From the NCBI GenBank assembly GCA_015654635.1, contig JAATGP010000035.1:166557-230556 (forward strand): a stretch of DNA of 64,000 bases, written 5' to 3'. Below the pieces are notes generated by a model. That model was not told the DNA's origin, did no database searches, and saw only the letters and a list, made by a program, of their open reading frames with translations. This document shows, one piece after another, positions 33,028 to 42,100 of the stretch (positions are counted from its first letter, which is position 1; each line of letters opens with the position of its first letter). Both the position numbers and the translations under genes were made by a program. This DNA comes from Alphaproteobacteria bacterium (lineage in GTDB: Bacteria; Pseudomonadota; Alphaproteobacteria; Micropepsales; Micropepsaceae).

Positions 33028-35556
33028 ATGGTCACCACCCCACTGCTGGAACTGCCGAGTGAGATAGCGAGTTTGCGGTCGATTGCGCTCGATTTACGCT
33101 GGACCTGGAGCCACGAAGGCGATGCGCTTTGGGGCTATATCGACGAGAAGCTCTGGGAGCGGACGCTCAATCCCTGGACTGTTCTGATGGGGGCGTCGCG
33201 TGAGCGCTTAAAGCAGCTTGCGGCCGATGAATTATTTCTCGCCAAGCTCAAGGCCTTCGAGGATGCGCGCAACGCTTACCTCACCACGCCAGGTTGGTTT
33301 CATACTGCAGGCCATGACAAGAAAATCGGCGGCATTGCATACCTCTCGATGGAATTCGGGCTGGGTGCGGCGCTGCCGATTTATGCTGGCGGCCTTGGTA
33401 TTCTGGCCGGGGATGTTTTGAAATCGGCGAGCGATCTTGATGTGCCGGTGATTGGCATCGGCCTTCTCTATCAGGAGGGCTATTTCCGCCAGCTCATCGA
33501 TAGCCGTGGCATGCAGCTTGAGACCTACCCCTATAACGAGCCTGCCGCCATGCCGGTAGAGCCTGTGATCCTGCCGGAATCCGGTTGGCTCCGAATCGGG
33601 CTCGAACTGCCCGGTCGCGTGGTGCAGCTGCGTGTTTGGAAAACAACAGTCGGCCGCGTTACGCTGTATCTTCTTGATGCCAATGACGCCACCAACAGCC
33701 CGTTGGATCGCGGCATCACCGCCAAGCTTTATGGCGGCGGCCCGGAACTGCGTTTGATGCAGGAAATTGTTCTCGGCGTTGGTGGCTGGCGGGTGGTCGA
33801 AGCGCTCCATCCCGATGTGGAAATCTTGCATGTCAACGAAGGCCACGCGGCTTTCGCCATCATCGAACGCGCCCGCCAACTGGCGCTGAAATCCAATCTC
33901 GATTTCTGGGAAGCCTTATGGGCCACCCGCGCCGGTAATCTGTTCACGACACATACACCGGTCGCGGCGGGCTTCGACCGCTTCCCGGCTGAGCTGCTGC
34001 GCAAATACCTTCCCTATGTCGAAGGAGCGCTGCATGGCCGCGGTGTCAAGCTGGAGGATGTCTTGGCTCTCGGTCGTGCGGATCCGAGCAACGAGGATGA
34101 GCCGTTCAACATGGCCTTCCTGGCCGAGCGCGGTTCGGGCATCACGATTGGCGTCTCGCGCCTGCATGGCGAGGTCTCGCGGCGCATCTTCCAGCCGCTC
34201 TTCCCGCGCTGGCCTTCCTGCGAAGTGCCGATTGGCTACGTCACCAACGGCATCCATATCCCAACATGGGATTCCGCCGGCTCCGACCGTCTCTGGAACA
34301 AGATCTACGGCAAGGGCCGCTGGCGCACGCCGACCGGAAAGACGGCGGAACCGGTGTCGACCGAAATCGTATCCGACGAGGATTTGTGGGCCATGCGCGG
34401 CGAGGGCCGTCAGCGCTTGGTGCATTATGCCCGTGGTCATCTGGGCCGGCAGCTACGCGAAGGCGGCTTCGACCTTGAGCATGTCAAGCGCGCCGACACT
34501 GTGCTGGATCCCAATGTCCTAACGCTCGGTTTTGCGCGCCGCTTTACCGAATACAAACGCCCGAACCTGCTCCTTCGGGACAAGGAGCGCTTCGATGCGC
34601 TGCTCCATAACACGGCATTTCCGGTACAGATCGTCGTGGCGGGCAAGGCCCACCCGGCGGATAATGTCGGCAAGGAGATGATCCAGTCTTGGATTCAGTT
34701 GGCGCGCGAGCCGCGTTATCGCCGCCATGTCGTGTTTCTGGAAGATTATGACATCAGCCTCGCGCAGGAGATGGTGCAAGGCGTCGATGTCTGGATCAAC
34801 ACGCCTCGGCGCCCGTGGGAAGCTTGCGGTACTTCCGGAATGAAGGTGTTGGTCAATGGCGGCATCAACTGCTCGACGCTGGATGGTTGGTGGGATGAGG
34901 CCTATACGCCCGATACCGGGTGGTCGATCGGCGACGGCTCCGGCGGGGCGGCCGAAGATGTCGATGCGCGCGATATCCAAAGCCTTTACGAGGTTCTCGA
35001 ACAGAAGGTAATTCCAGAGTTCTATGACCGCGATAGCCATGGCCTGCCGCGTCCCTGGCTGCAGCGCATCCGTGCAAGCATGGGTCACTTGACGCCGGAA
35101 TTCTCCGGTGCACGCATGATGACCGATTATGTCGAGAAGGCTTATCTGCCGCTTGCAAAATCGGTGCGGGAGCGCATGAAGGACCATTATACCGAGGCGA
35201 AGGCCATGAACCAATGGTCCCGCAATCTCCATTCACGCTGGGATTCGCTGCATGTCGGCACTCCGGTGGCAAGTCAAACCGATGGCGCAGCGCATGTGGT
35301 GGTGCCGGTCTATCTCGGCGAAGTCGATCCCAGCTCCATTCGGGTGGAAATGTTCGCCGACAATACTGCCGAGCACGCGCCGGAAGTCATTATGCTGCAT
35401 CAAGAGCATGCGATTCCCGGCTCGACCAACGGGTTTATCTTTGCGGGTGCCATCGCCTCGCAGAGGCCGCTTGAGGACTTCACGGTCCGTGTCGTACCTT
35501 ATCACGCCAATGCCTATCTGCCGGCCGAATTGCCGCTGATTGCGTGGCAGAAATAG
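33028..35556 (+). CDS. glgP: Alpha-glucan (glycogen) phosphorylase, DUF3417 type
   Basis: An 842-residue GT35 phosphorylase that releases glucose-1-phosphate from glycogen or maltodextrin, using pyridoxal phosphate. It belongs to the shorter Thermotoga/Thermus-like branch: an N-terminal DUF3417 segment (LRSIALDLRWTWSHEGDALW) precedes YLSMEFGLGAALPIYAGGLG. VNEGHAAF, TTHTPVAAGFD, ARRFTEYKRPNLLLRD and EACGTSGMKVLVNGG form the phosphate and PLP sites. ATG 33028 is chosen because the DUF3417 core begins directly after it; 32932 would add 32 unsupported residues. It is monocistronic: terminators lie before and after it. Confidence 0.94.
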   Translation: MVTTPLLELPSEIASLRSIALDLRWTWSHEGDALWGYIDEKLWERTLNPWTVLMGASRERLKQLAADELFLAKLKAFEDARNAYLTTPGWFHTAGHDKKIGGIAYLSMEFGLGAALPIYAGGLGILAGDVLKSASDLDVPVIGIGLLYQEGYFRQLIDSRGMQLETYPYNEPAAMPVEPVILPESGWLRIGLELPGRVVQLRVWKTTVGRVTLYLLDANDATNSPLDRGITAKLYGGGPELRLMQEIVLGVGGWRVVEALHPDVEILHVNEGHAAFAIIERARQLALKSNLDFWEALWATRAGNLFTTHTPVAAGFDRFPAELLRKYLPYVEGALHGRGVKLEDVLALGRADPSNEDEPFNMAFLAERGSGITIGVSRLHGEVSRRIFQPLFPRWPSCEVPIGYVTNGIHIPTWDSAGSDRLWNKIYGKGRWRTPTGKTAEPVSTEIVSDEDLWAMRGEGRQRLVHYARGHLGRQLREGGFDLEHVKRADTVLDPNVLTLGFARRFTEYKRPNLLLRDKERFDALLHNTAFPVQIVVAGKAHPADNVGKEMIQSWIQLAREPRYRRHVVFLEDYDISLAQEMVQGVDVWINTPRRPWEACGTSGMKVLVNGGINCSTLDGWWDEAYTPDTGWSIGDGSGGAAEDVDARDIQSLYEVLEQKVIPEFYDRDSHGLPRPWLQRIRASMGHLTPEFSGARMMTDYVEKAYLPLAKSVRERMKDHYTEAKAMNQWSRNLHSRWDSLHVGTPVASQTDGAAHVVVPVYLGEVDPSSIRVEMFADNTAEHAPEVIMLHQEHAIPGSTNGFIFAGAIASQRPLEDFTVRVVPYHANAYLPAELPLIAWQK

Positions 35557-35604
35557 GCGGATAGATAAAGAAATGGGCGGCCAAAGCCGCCCTATAGAAG
35601 AAGG

Positions 35605-35635
35605 GCCCCTGCGGAGTTCTCCGTGGGGGCTTTTT
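35605..35635 (+). terminator. Terminator after glgP
   Basis: 12-bp stem with G-U pairs, GCCCCTGCGGAG (35605-35616) and CTCCGTGGGGGC (35619-35630), then five T. A second perfect hairpin, GGGCGGC/GCCGCCC at 35575-35592, lies just upstream. The DUF2934 gene on the other strand ends at 35681. Confidence 0.88.
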
Positions 35636-35680
35636 GTACTGCGAAGCCAGCGGTTTTTGCGTGGCCGCTTCAGCGCAAAT

Positions 35681-35968
35681 TCAACGGGCGGCTTTCTTCA
35701 GATCGCTATCGTCCCGCGCCAGCTTCTCGGACACGCTCTTGGAGGGTGGTGTCGAGATCGGTAGCAAAGGTAGAACGAAAGCCGTCGTTTCACCGCCCAT
35801 CGAGGCGGCATGCTGCTCGGCTTGCATCTCGGCATCCAGCTCGGCTTTGGCGCGCAGCCAATATTCCTCGGACTTGCCTTGCTGGCAGCCTTCCCGTTCC
35901 CACAACAGATAACTGCGGTCGCGAACTTGCTCTTCGGTGGGGATAGCGGTGTTTTGGTTATTGGGCAT
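35681..35968 (-). CDS. DUF2934 family small protein
   Basis: A 95-residue protein. The N-terminal half shows the DUF2934 pattern (RDRSYLLWEREGCQQGKSEEYWLRAKAEL), a short helical motif found mainly in proteobacteria and of unknown function. The C-terminal half is low complexity and ends in basic residues. The start at 35968 is set by GGAG 7-8 bp upstream; a longer reading to 36169 has no RBS and runs into glgA. A second DUF2934 protein lies at 44772, so the two bracket the glycogen genes. Function unknown. Confidence 0.8.
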   Translation of the reverse strand: MPNNQNTAIPTEEQVRDRSYLLWEREGCQQGKSEEYWLRAKAELDAEMQAEQHAASMGGETTAFVLPLLPISTPPSKSVSEKLARDDSDLKKAAR

Positions 35969-36044
35969 GACAGTCTCCTGCCCGGTTTCTTTGACGCCCG
36001 TTTTATGCAACGCCGCGCGTCGCCGGTGTATGTATCTTAACCAG

Positions 36045-37574
36045 TCAACAAACTGCTTGTCTTGTTGATTCTTGGTCAGCAACAGTAACAGGTTGAGTTT
36101 TCGCGCCGAGGTCAACGGGCATTCCGCTGGCGGCACTATAGAGGGCGGCGTATTGAGTCGCGCTTGCATCCCAGCTGAAGTCTTGTGCCATCGCCTGCAG
36201 CTGCAGGCGGCGCCAAACCAAGGGCTCGCGATAGAGCGACAGGGCGCGAACGAGAGCCGATGTCAAATCCTCAGCTGTTGCATGGTCGAAGACAAAGCCA
36301 GTCGCCGAGCGATCGGCAATCGAGGTTGCCGTCGCGTCGACCACGGTGTCGGCAAGGCCTCCCGTGCGGCGCACAACCGGAAGTGTGCCATATCGCAGAG
36401 CGTAGAGCTGTGTCAGACCGCAGGGCTCAAAGCGCGCCGGTGCCAGAAGGATGTCCGCAGCGGCCTGGAGCCGGTGTGCAATTGACTCGTCATAGCCAAC
36501 GATGACGGCGGCGTTGGCGCTGTAAAGTTCGCGGGCTTGATCGAAGCCAGCTTCCATCGCCTGGTCGCCTTCGCCAACGGCAACGAATTGCACATCCTGC
36601 GCACAAAGCCAGGGCAGGGCCTCCAGAATGACATCGGCCATCTTTTGATGTGTAATTCGGCTGACAAAGCCGATGAGCGGGGTGTCGGGCATGACGGCCA
36701 AGCCCATTTCCTGTTGTAAAGCCGCTTTGCAGGCGCGCTTGCCGGAAATGTCACTGAGATGGAAGGTGCGCGGCAGCATAGCATCCACCGCAGGGTCCCA
36801 CAGGCTGTTGTCTATGCCATTGAGAATGCCGACGAAATCGTCCCTGCGCTGACGCAAAACACCTTCCATGCCGCAACCAAATTCGGGAGTAAGGATTTCA
36901 TTAGCATAGGTGGGGCTCACCGTCGTCACGCGATCGGCGTAACGTAGGCCGGCCTTGAGGAAGGAAATTTGATTGTAAAATTCGACACCGGCCGCCTGAA
37001 AACAGGCGCTAGGTATGCCAAGCTTCGGGACCCAGTCAGCTGGGAAGTTCCCTTGGAAGGCCATGTTGTGGGTGGTGAAGACAGTGCTCGGTCGCGGATC
37101 GCCGCGAAGCGACAAATAAAGCGGCAACAAGCCCGCATGCCAGTCGTTGGCGTGGACGACATCGGGTATCCAGTCATCGCCAAGGCTGATGTGGCCCAAA
37201 GCGATCTCGGCGCCGACATGCGCGAGGAAGGCAAAACGCAGCGCGTTATCCGGCCAATCTTTGCCCGCCTCGTCTTGATAGAGACCACCACTGCGACGGA
37301 ACAGGCTAGGACTGTCGATCAAATAGACAGGAAGATCGGTTTCGGGAAAGATACCCTCGACCAAGGTTGCGTCGTCAACCCCCAAAAACGAGGCGATCTT
37401 GGCAACAATGCGCGGGTTCTCGACACGCACATAGGCCCTCGGGTATCCAGGCATCAGCAGCCTGACATCAAGGCCGAGTTTGCGAAGGGCGACGGGGAGC
37501 GCGCGAGATACGTCCGCGAGCCCGCCGGTCTTGGCCAGGGGATACGCTTCCGCCGTCGCAAACAGCACCCGCAT
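36045..37574 (-). CDS. glgA: Glycogen synthase (ADP-glucose type)
   Basis: A 509-residue GT5 glycogen synthase that extends alpha-1,4-glucan from ADP-glucose. The N-terminus MRVLFATAEAYPLAKTGGLADV carries the KTGGL nucleotide-sugar motif; DVVHANDWHAGLLP, GFVSRITHQKMADV and the C-terminal PARFEPCGLTQLYALRYGTLPVVRRTGGLADTV are all present. It is about 30 residues longer than the E. coli enzyme, mostly at the C-terminus. It is the only glycogen gene on the minus strand and is divergent from glgB across 191 bp. The gene for ADP-glucose pyrophosphorylase (glgC), which makes its substrate, is not in the window. Confidence 0.95.
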   Translation of the reverse strand: MRVLFATAEAYPLAKTGGLADVSRALPVALRKLGLDVRLLMPGYPRAYVRVENPRIVAKIASFLGVDDATLVEGIFPETDLPVYLIDSPSLFRRSGGLYQDEAGKDWPDNALRFAFLAHVGAEIALGHISLGDDWIPDVVHANDWHAGLLPLYLSLRGDPRPSTVFTTHNMAFQGNFPADWVPKLGIPSACFQAAGVEFYNQISFLKAGLRYADRVTTVSPTYANEILTPEFGCGMEGVLRQRRDDFVGILNGIDNSLWDPAVDAMLPRTFHLSDISGKRACKAALQQEMGLAVMPDTPLIGFVSRITHQKMADVILEALPWLCAQDVQFVAVGEGDQAMEAGFDQARELYSANAAVIVGYDESIAHRLQAAADILLAPARFEPCGLTQLYALRYGTLPVVRRTGGLADTVVDATATSIADRSATGFVFDHATAEDLTSALVRALSLYREPLVWRRLQLQAMAQDFSWDASATQYAALYSAASGMPVDLGAKTQPVTVADQESTRQAVC

Positions 37575-37765
37575 CAGGTCCTCTCGCGGCCGGAAGGCTT
37601 TCGTATGCAGAAGCCGTCGGCCGCCAACTTAGTCGAAAACCATAAAACCGTATTCTGGTAAAACTCTTATTACCGAAACGAATCAAATATGACTGGACGC
37701 CTACGATGAATTCCAGCAAACCCGCCCAAAAATCAATGCACCTCGGATAGATCGGACGAAATTCC
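37575..37765. other. Divergent glgA-glgB intergenic region
   Basis: 191 bp with no gene, holding the promoters of both units. It is AT-richer than its surroundings around 37635-37690. A spaced inverted repeat GGTAA-N9-TTACC (37657-37675) may be a regulator site, but nothing supports this beyond the symmetry. Confidence 0.5.
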
Positions 37766-39985
37766 ATGCCGGAAAATACAAAACCCATCGCGAAAGTCGT
37801 TGTGGCGCAATCAAAACCACGCGACGATCGGTTGGTTGCGATCGTGTCGGGCGATGACCACGATCCCTTTTCCTATCTCGGCATGCACCGCGACGATGTG
37901 AGCGGAATGTTTTTCGTACGGGTCCTTCGCCCCGGCGCCGATGCAATCGCGATTTTGAAACGTTCTACCGGCGAGCAGGTTGTAAAGCTCACAAAAATCG
38001 ATGCGGCGGGCCTGTTTTCGGCCAGCGTGGGAGCGGAGAAGTTCGACTACCGCCTTTCCATCGACGGCGTGGTCGAAGACGATCCCTATGCCTTTGGTCC
38101 GGTGCTCGGCGACATGGATCTCTATCTTCATGCCGAAGGCAAGTTTCTGCAGGCCTATGAAAAGATGGGGGCCCATCCGATCACGAAGGATGGCGTCGAA
38201 GGCACCAGCTTCGCGGTATGGGCACCCAATGCGCGCCGTGTCAGCGTCGTTGGCGATTTCAATGGCTGGGATGGCCGCCGTCATCCCATGCGACTTTATC
38301 CCGGCGCCGGCATCTGGGAAATTTTCCTACCCGCCATTGGGCCTGGCACCTGCTACAAATTCGAGATCAAGACACGCGAAGGCGGCATCATTCTAAAGGC
38401 CGACCCTTTTGCTTTTCAAACCGAACTGCCGCCCAAAACGGCCTCTATTGTGGCAGCCGATGCGCGTCCGGGCGTTGCCATCGAAGCGATGGGCAAAGGG
38501 CCATCCACGGATCCCCACGCCCCGGTCGCAATCTATGAGGTACATTTGGGCTCCTGGCGCAAAGTGCCAGAGGAAGGTGGCCGCTCGCTGACCTATCGCG
38601 AGTTGGCCAATACGCTGGTGCCTTATGTAAAGGATATGGGGTTCACCCATATCGAGCTGATGCCCATCAACGAGCATCCCTTTGGCGGTTCCTGGGGCTA
38701 TCAGCCGACCTCGCTGTATGCGCCCACCAGCCGTTACGGTACGCCGGAGGATTTCCGCCATTTCGTGCATGCCTGTCATGAGGCGGGTATCGGCATCATC
38801 CTGGATTGGGCTGCGGGGCACTTTCCCTCCGATGCCCACGGTCTGCATGTTTTCGACGGTACTTTTCTCTACGAGCATGCCGATCCGCGCGAGGGCTATC
38901 ACCCTGATTGGAACAGCTACATCTACAATTTCGGGCGTAACGAAGTGCGCGGCTTCCTGCTCGCCAATGCGCTGTTCTGGCTAAAGCGCTATGGCATCGA
39001 TGGCTTGCGGGTGGATGCGGTGGCGTCGATGCTTTACCGCAACTATAGCCGCAAAGCGGGGGAATGGGTGCCCAACATCCATGGTGGTGTCGAAAATCTC
39101 GAGGCCGTCGATTTCCTGCGCCGGATGAATGAGCTCGTCTATGGCGACGATCCACAAGCCGTCACTATTGCTGAGGAATCCACCTCTTGGCCTATGGTGT
39201 CACGTCCGACGTATTTGGGCGGGCTTGGTTTTGGCTACAAATGGAACATGGGTTGGATGCATGACACGCTCCAATACATATCGCACGAGCCGGTCCATCG
39301 GAAATTCCATCATAACAGCCTGACCTTCGGTCTGCTCTATGCCTTCAGCGAGAATTTCGTGCTGCCGCTCAGCCATGACGAGGTGGTGCATGGCAAGGGG
39401 TCGCTGCTGACCAAGATGCCGGGTGATCTGTGGCAGAAATTTGCCAACCTCAGGGCCTATTACACCTTCATGTACACGATGCCCGGCAAGAAGCTGCTCT
39501 TCATGGGCGCTGAGATCGGCCAGTGGAACGAATGGGACAACGACGCCAGTCTCGAGTGGCATCTTCTGCAATTCAAAGAGCATGCCGGGCTGCAGCAGGC
39601 ACTCAAGGATTTGAACTGGCTCTACCGCAATCGCACCGCGCTGCATCAAAAGGATTGCGAACCCGATGGCTTTTCCTGGATCGATTGCAACGACACCGAA
39701 GCCAGCGTGATTTCCTATATTCGTCGCGGTAAGGACCCGGATGATTTTGTTATCGTGGTCTGCAACTTCACGCCGGTGGTGCGGGAGAATTACCGCATCG
39801 GCGTGCCGAAAGCGGGCCGTTATTACGAAGCCTTAAATTCCGATTCCGAGTATTATGGCGGCAGCAATATCGGTAATGGCAGCGGGATCGAGACAACGGG
39901 CGTGCCGCTGCACGGTCAATCGGATTCTTTATCTCTCACCTTGCCACCGCTCGGGGCCTTCGTGCTGGTACCGGAGGGGCGTTGA
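37766..39985 (+). CDS. glgB: 1,4-alpha-glucan branching enzyme
   Basis: A 739-residue GH13_9 branching enzyme that creates alpha-1,6 branches in glycogen. Domain order: an N-terminal early-set domain (YLGMHRDDVSG), a CBM48 domain (FAVWAPNARRVSVVGDFNGW), the catalytic barrel and the C-terminal beta domain. The GH13 regions are complete: DWAAGHFPSD (I), GLRVDAVAS (II, nucleophile Asp), IAEESTSWP (III, acid Glu) and LPLSHDEVVHGKGSLL (IV). It starts the plus-strand operon glgB-glgX-malQ; the glgX start lies 2 bp past its stop. Confidence 0.96.
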   Translation: MPENTKPIAKVVVAQSKPRDDRLVAIVSGDDHDPFSYLGMHRDDVSGMFFVRVLRPGADAIAILKRSTGEQVVKLTKIDAAGLFSASVGAEKFDYRLSIDGVVEDDPYAFGPVLGDMDLYLHAEGKFLQAYEKMGAHPITKDGVEGTSFAVWAPNARRVSVVGDFNGWDGRRHPMRLYPGAGIWEIFLPAIGPGTCYKFEIKTREGGIILKADPFAFQTELPPKTASIVAADARPGVAIEAMGKGPSTDPHAPVAIYEVHLGSWRKVPEEGGRSLTYRELANTLVPYVKDMGFTHIELMPINEHPFGGSWGYQPTSLYAPTSRYGTPEDFRHFVHACHEAGIGIILDWAAGHFPSDAHGLHVFDGTFLYEHADPREGYHPDWNSYIYNFGRNEVRGFLLANALFWLKRYGIDGLRVDAVASMLYRNYSRKAGEWVPNIHGGVENLEAVDFLRRMNELVYGDDPQAVTIAEESTSWPMVSRPTYLGGLGFGYKWNMGWMHDTLQYISHEPVHRKFHHNSLTFGLLYAFSENFVLPLSHDEVVHGKGSLLTKMPGDLWQKFANLRAYYTFMYTMPGKKLLFMGAEIGQWNEWDNDASLEWHLLQFKEHAGLQQALKDLNWLYRNRTALHQKDCEPDGFSWIDCNDTEASVISYIRRGKDPDDFVIVVCNFTPVVRENYRIGVPKAGRYYEALNSDSEYYGGSNIGNGSGIETTGVPLHGQSDSLSLTLPPLGAFVLVPEGR

Positions 39986-39987
39986 AC

Positions 39988-42093
39988 GTGATCACTGGTT
40001 TGCGGCTCAAACAGGGTCGCCCTTTTCCCTTAGGCTCCACTTACGACAGCGAGGGTGTCAATTTTGCGATCTATTCGGCCAATGCCGAAAAGGTGGAGCT
40101 ATGCCTCTTCGATAATGAAGAGCGCGAACAGGGCCGCGTCTTCCTGCCTGAGAAGTCCGATGATGTATGGTTTGGCCAGTTGCCAGATGTCCGCCCAGGG
40201 CAACTTTACGGCTATCGCGTGCACGGGCCTTATGATCCCTTGGGCGGCCACCGCTTCAATCCCAACAAGCTCCTGATCGATCCCTATGCGCGGGCGCTGA
40301 GCCGCACGATCGCCTTCAGTCCACTGCAATGTGGCTATACACCGGATGATCCGCGCGCGGATCTATCATTTGATACTCGCGATTCCGCGCCTGCTGTGCC
40401 CAAGTCGATCATCGTGGAATCTGCGGCCGCGCCCGACAATGCCAAGACGCTGCGCATTCCACGCTCGCATAGCGTGCTCTACGAGGTGCATTTGCGCGGC
40501 TTTACCATGCGCCATCCGGCAGTAGACCCAGCTTTGCGCGGTACCTGTGCGGGGCTGGCTGCTCCGGAAGTCGTACGCTATGTGCGGGAACTTGGCGTCA
40601 GTGCCATCGAGCTATTACCCATTCATCCGATGACCAGTACCTCGGTTCTGGTCGCGAATGGTTTGCGCGAATATTGGGGCTACAATTCGGTTAATTTCTT
40701 CGCCGTTGAGCCGCGCTATCTCTCCAGCAGCGATGTCAACGAGTTCCGCCACATGGTTGACATCTATCACGATGCCGGAATCGAGGTGATCCTTGACGTT
40801 GTCTTCAACCATTCGGGTGAGGGCAACGAATTCGGCCCCACGCTTTCTTTTCGCGGCATCGATAATGCGGCCTATTACTGCCTCGCCGAGAACAGAAGCC
40901 ATTATCGCGATGTCACCGGCTGCGGCAACACGCTGAACCTCGACAATCCGCGCGTGCTGCAGATGGTGATGGATAGTCTGCGCTATTGGGTGCAGGTGAT
41001 GCACGTCGATGGTTTTCGCTTCGATCTCGCCGTAACACTTGCCCGCCGCGAAGGTGAATTCGATTCAGCCGCCGCGTTTTTTGCCTGCGTGTTGCAGGAC
41101 CCGGTTCTGGTCAAGACCAAAATGATCGCTGAACCTTGGGATTTGGGACAGAGCGGCTATCGCGTTGGCGGTTTTCCCGCGCGTTGGAGCGAATGGAATG
41201 ATCGCTTCCGCAACGAGGTTCGCCAATTCTGGCGTGGTGATGGCTGCGTCGGCGATTTTGCGGCACGGCTGGCCGGTTCCAGTGATGTATTCCAGCCGCC
41301 CTACCGGCGCCCCCCGTCTGGTATCAATTTCATTACAGCCCATGACGGCTTCACACTGGAAGATCTCGTCAGCTACAACACAAAGCACAACCTCGCCAAT
41401 GGCGAAAATAATCGCGACGGTTCCGACGAGAATTTCTCGTGGAATTGCGGCGTGGAAGGCCAAACTTCAGACCCTGGCATTCTGGCCTTGCGCGAGCGTC
41501 AGAAGCGCAATCTTCTCGCCACGCTGTTGTTGTCGCAAGGCATGCCGATGCTGGTAGCGGGTGACGAGTTCGGCCGCACACAACACGGCAACAACAATGC
41601 GTATTGCCAGGATAATGAGATGGGCTGGGTCCATTGGGCCAAGCTGGACGAAAATCGCGGTCTCGTGGAATTCGTCCGCCAGCTCATCAAGCTCAGGGCC
41701 GATCACCCCGTTTTTCGCCGCTCGGCTTTTTTCCTTGGCGATCCTGTGGACGGCAGCGATGTCAAAGACGTGGTTTGGCTCGCGCCGCAAGGCACAGAAA
41801 TGGGTGATGTCGATTGGCACAAGGCGGGCACGCACGCGCTTGGCGTTCGTTTTGCGGCAACCGCGGAAATGGATCTTCAGACCTATGCCCGCCGGCTCGA
41901 TCCCCACTCCTTCTTGTTATTGGTCAATGCCGGCGGAGCACCGGTGGAATTCACCCTGCCCGATGTGCCGTTCGATGCGGCCTGGCATCGGATCATCGAT
42001 ACCGGTACGGATAACGGTGAGGAGCGCGTGACAGCGCATACTCAATATCAATTGACGGCTCATCGGCTGGTGCTGTTCAAAGGCGATGTCTGA
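39988..42093 (+). CDS. glgX: Glycogen debranching enzyme (isoamylase type)
   Basis: A 701-residue GH13_11 enzyme that hydrolyses alpha-1,6 branch points of phosphorylase-limited glycogen. The N-terminal CBM48 (GSTYDSEGVNFAIYSANAEKVELC) is followed by YGYRVHGPYDPLGGHRFNP, then the barrel: VVFNHSGEGNE, GFRFDLAVTLAR (nucleophile Asp), KMIAEPWDLGQ (acid Glu) and FITAHDGFTLEDLVSYN. GTG 39988 is preferred because GGAGGGG (39973-39979) lies 8 bp upstream; TTG 39982 would sit only 2 bp away. malQ follows directly. Confidence 0.95.
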   Translation: MITGLRLKQGRPFPLGSTYDSEGVNFAIYSANAEKVELCLFDNEEREQGRVFLPEKSDDVWFGQLPDVRPGQLYGYRVHGPYDPLGGHRFNPNKLLIDPYARALSRTIAFSPLQCGYTPDDPRADLSFDTRDSAPAVPKSIIVESAAAPDNAKTLRIPRSHSVLYEVHLRGFTMRHPAVDPALRGTCAGLAAPEVVRYVRELGVSAIELLPIHPMTSTSVLVANGLREYWGYNSVNFFAVEPRYLSSSDVNEFRHMVDIYHDAGIEVILDVVFNHSGEGNEFGPTLSFRGIDNAAYYCLAENRSHYRDVTGCGNTLNLDNPRVLQMVMDSLRYWVQVMHVDGFRFDLAVTLARREGEFDSAAAFFACVLQDPVLVKTKMIAEPWDLGQSGYRVGGFPARWSEWNDRFRNEVRQFWRGDGCVGDFAARLAGSSDVFQPPYRRPPSGINFITAHDGFTLEDLVSYNTKHNLANGENNRDGSDENFSWNCGVEGQTSDPGILALRERQKRNLLATLLLSQGMPMLVAGDEFGRTQHGNNNAYCQDNEMGWVHWAKLDENRGLVEFVRQLIKLRADHPVFRRSAFFLGDPVDGSDVKDVVWLAPQGTEMGDVDWHKAGTHALGVRFAATAEMDLQTYARRLDPHSFLLLVNAGGAPVEFTLPDVPFDAAWHRIIDTGTDNGEERVTAHTQYQLTAHRLVLFKGDV

Positions 42094-42100
42094 GGGGTTC

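Noticed and set aside
37657..37675. GGTAA-N9-TTACC as an operator between glgA and glgB
   Set aside because: Half-sites are short, the AT-rich surroundings make chance symmetry likely, and it occurs only once.
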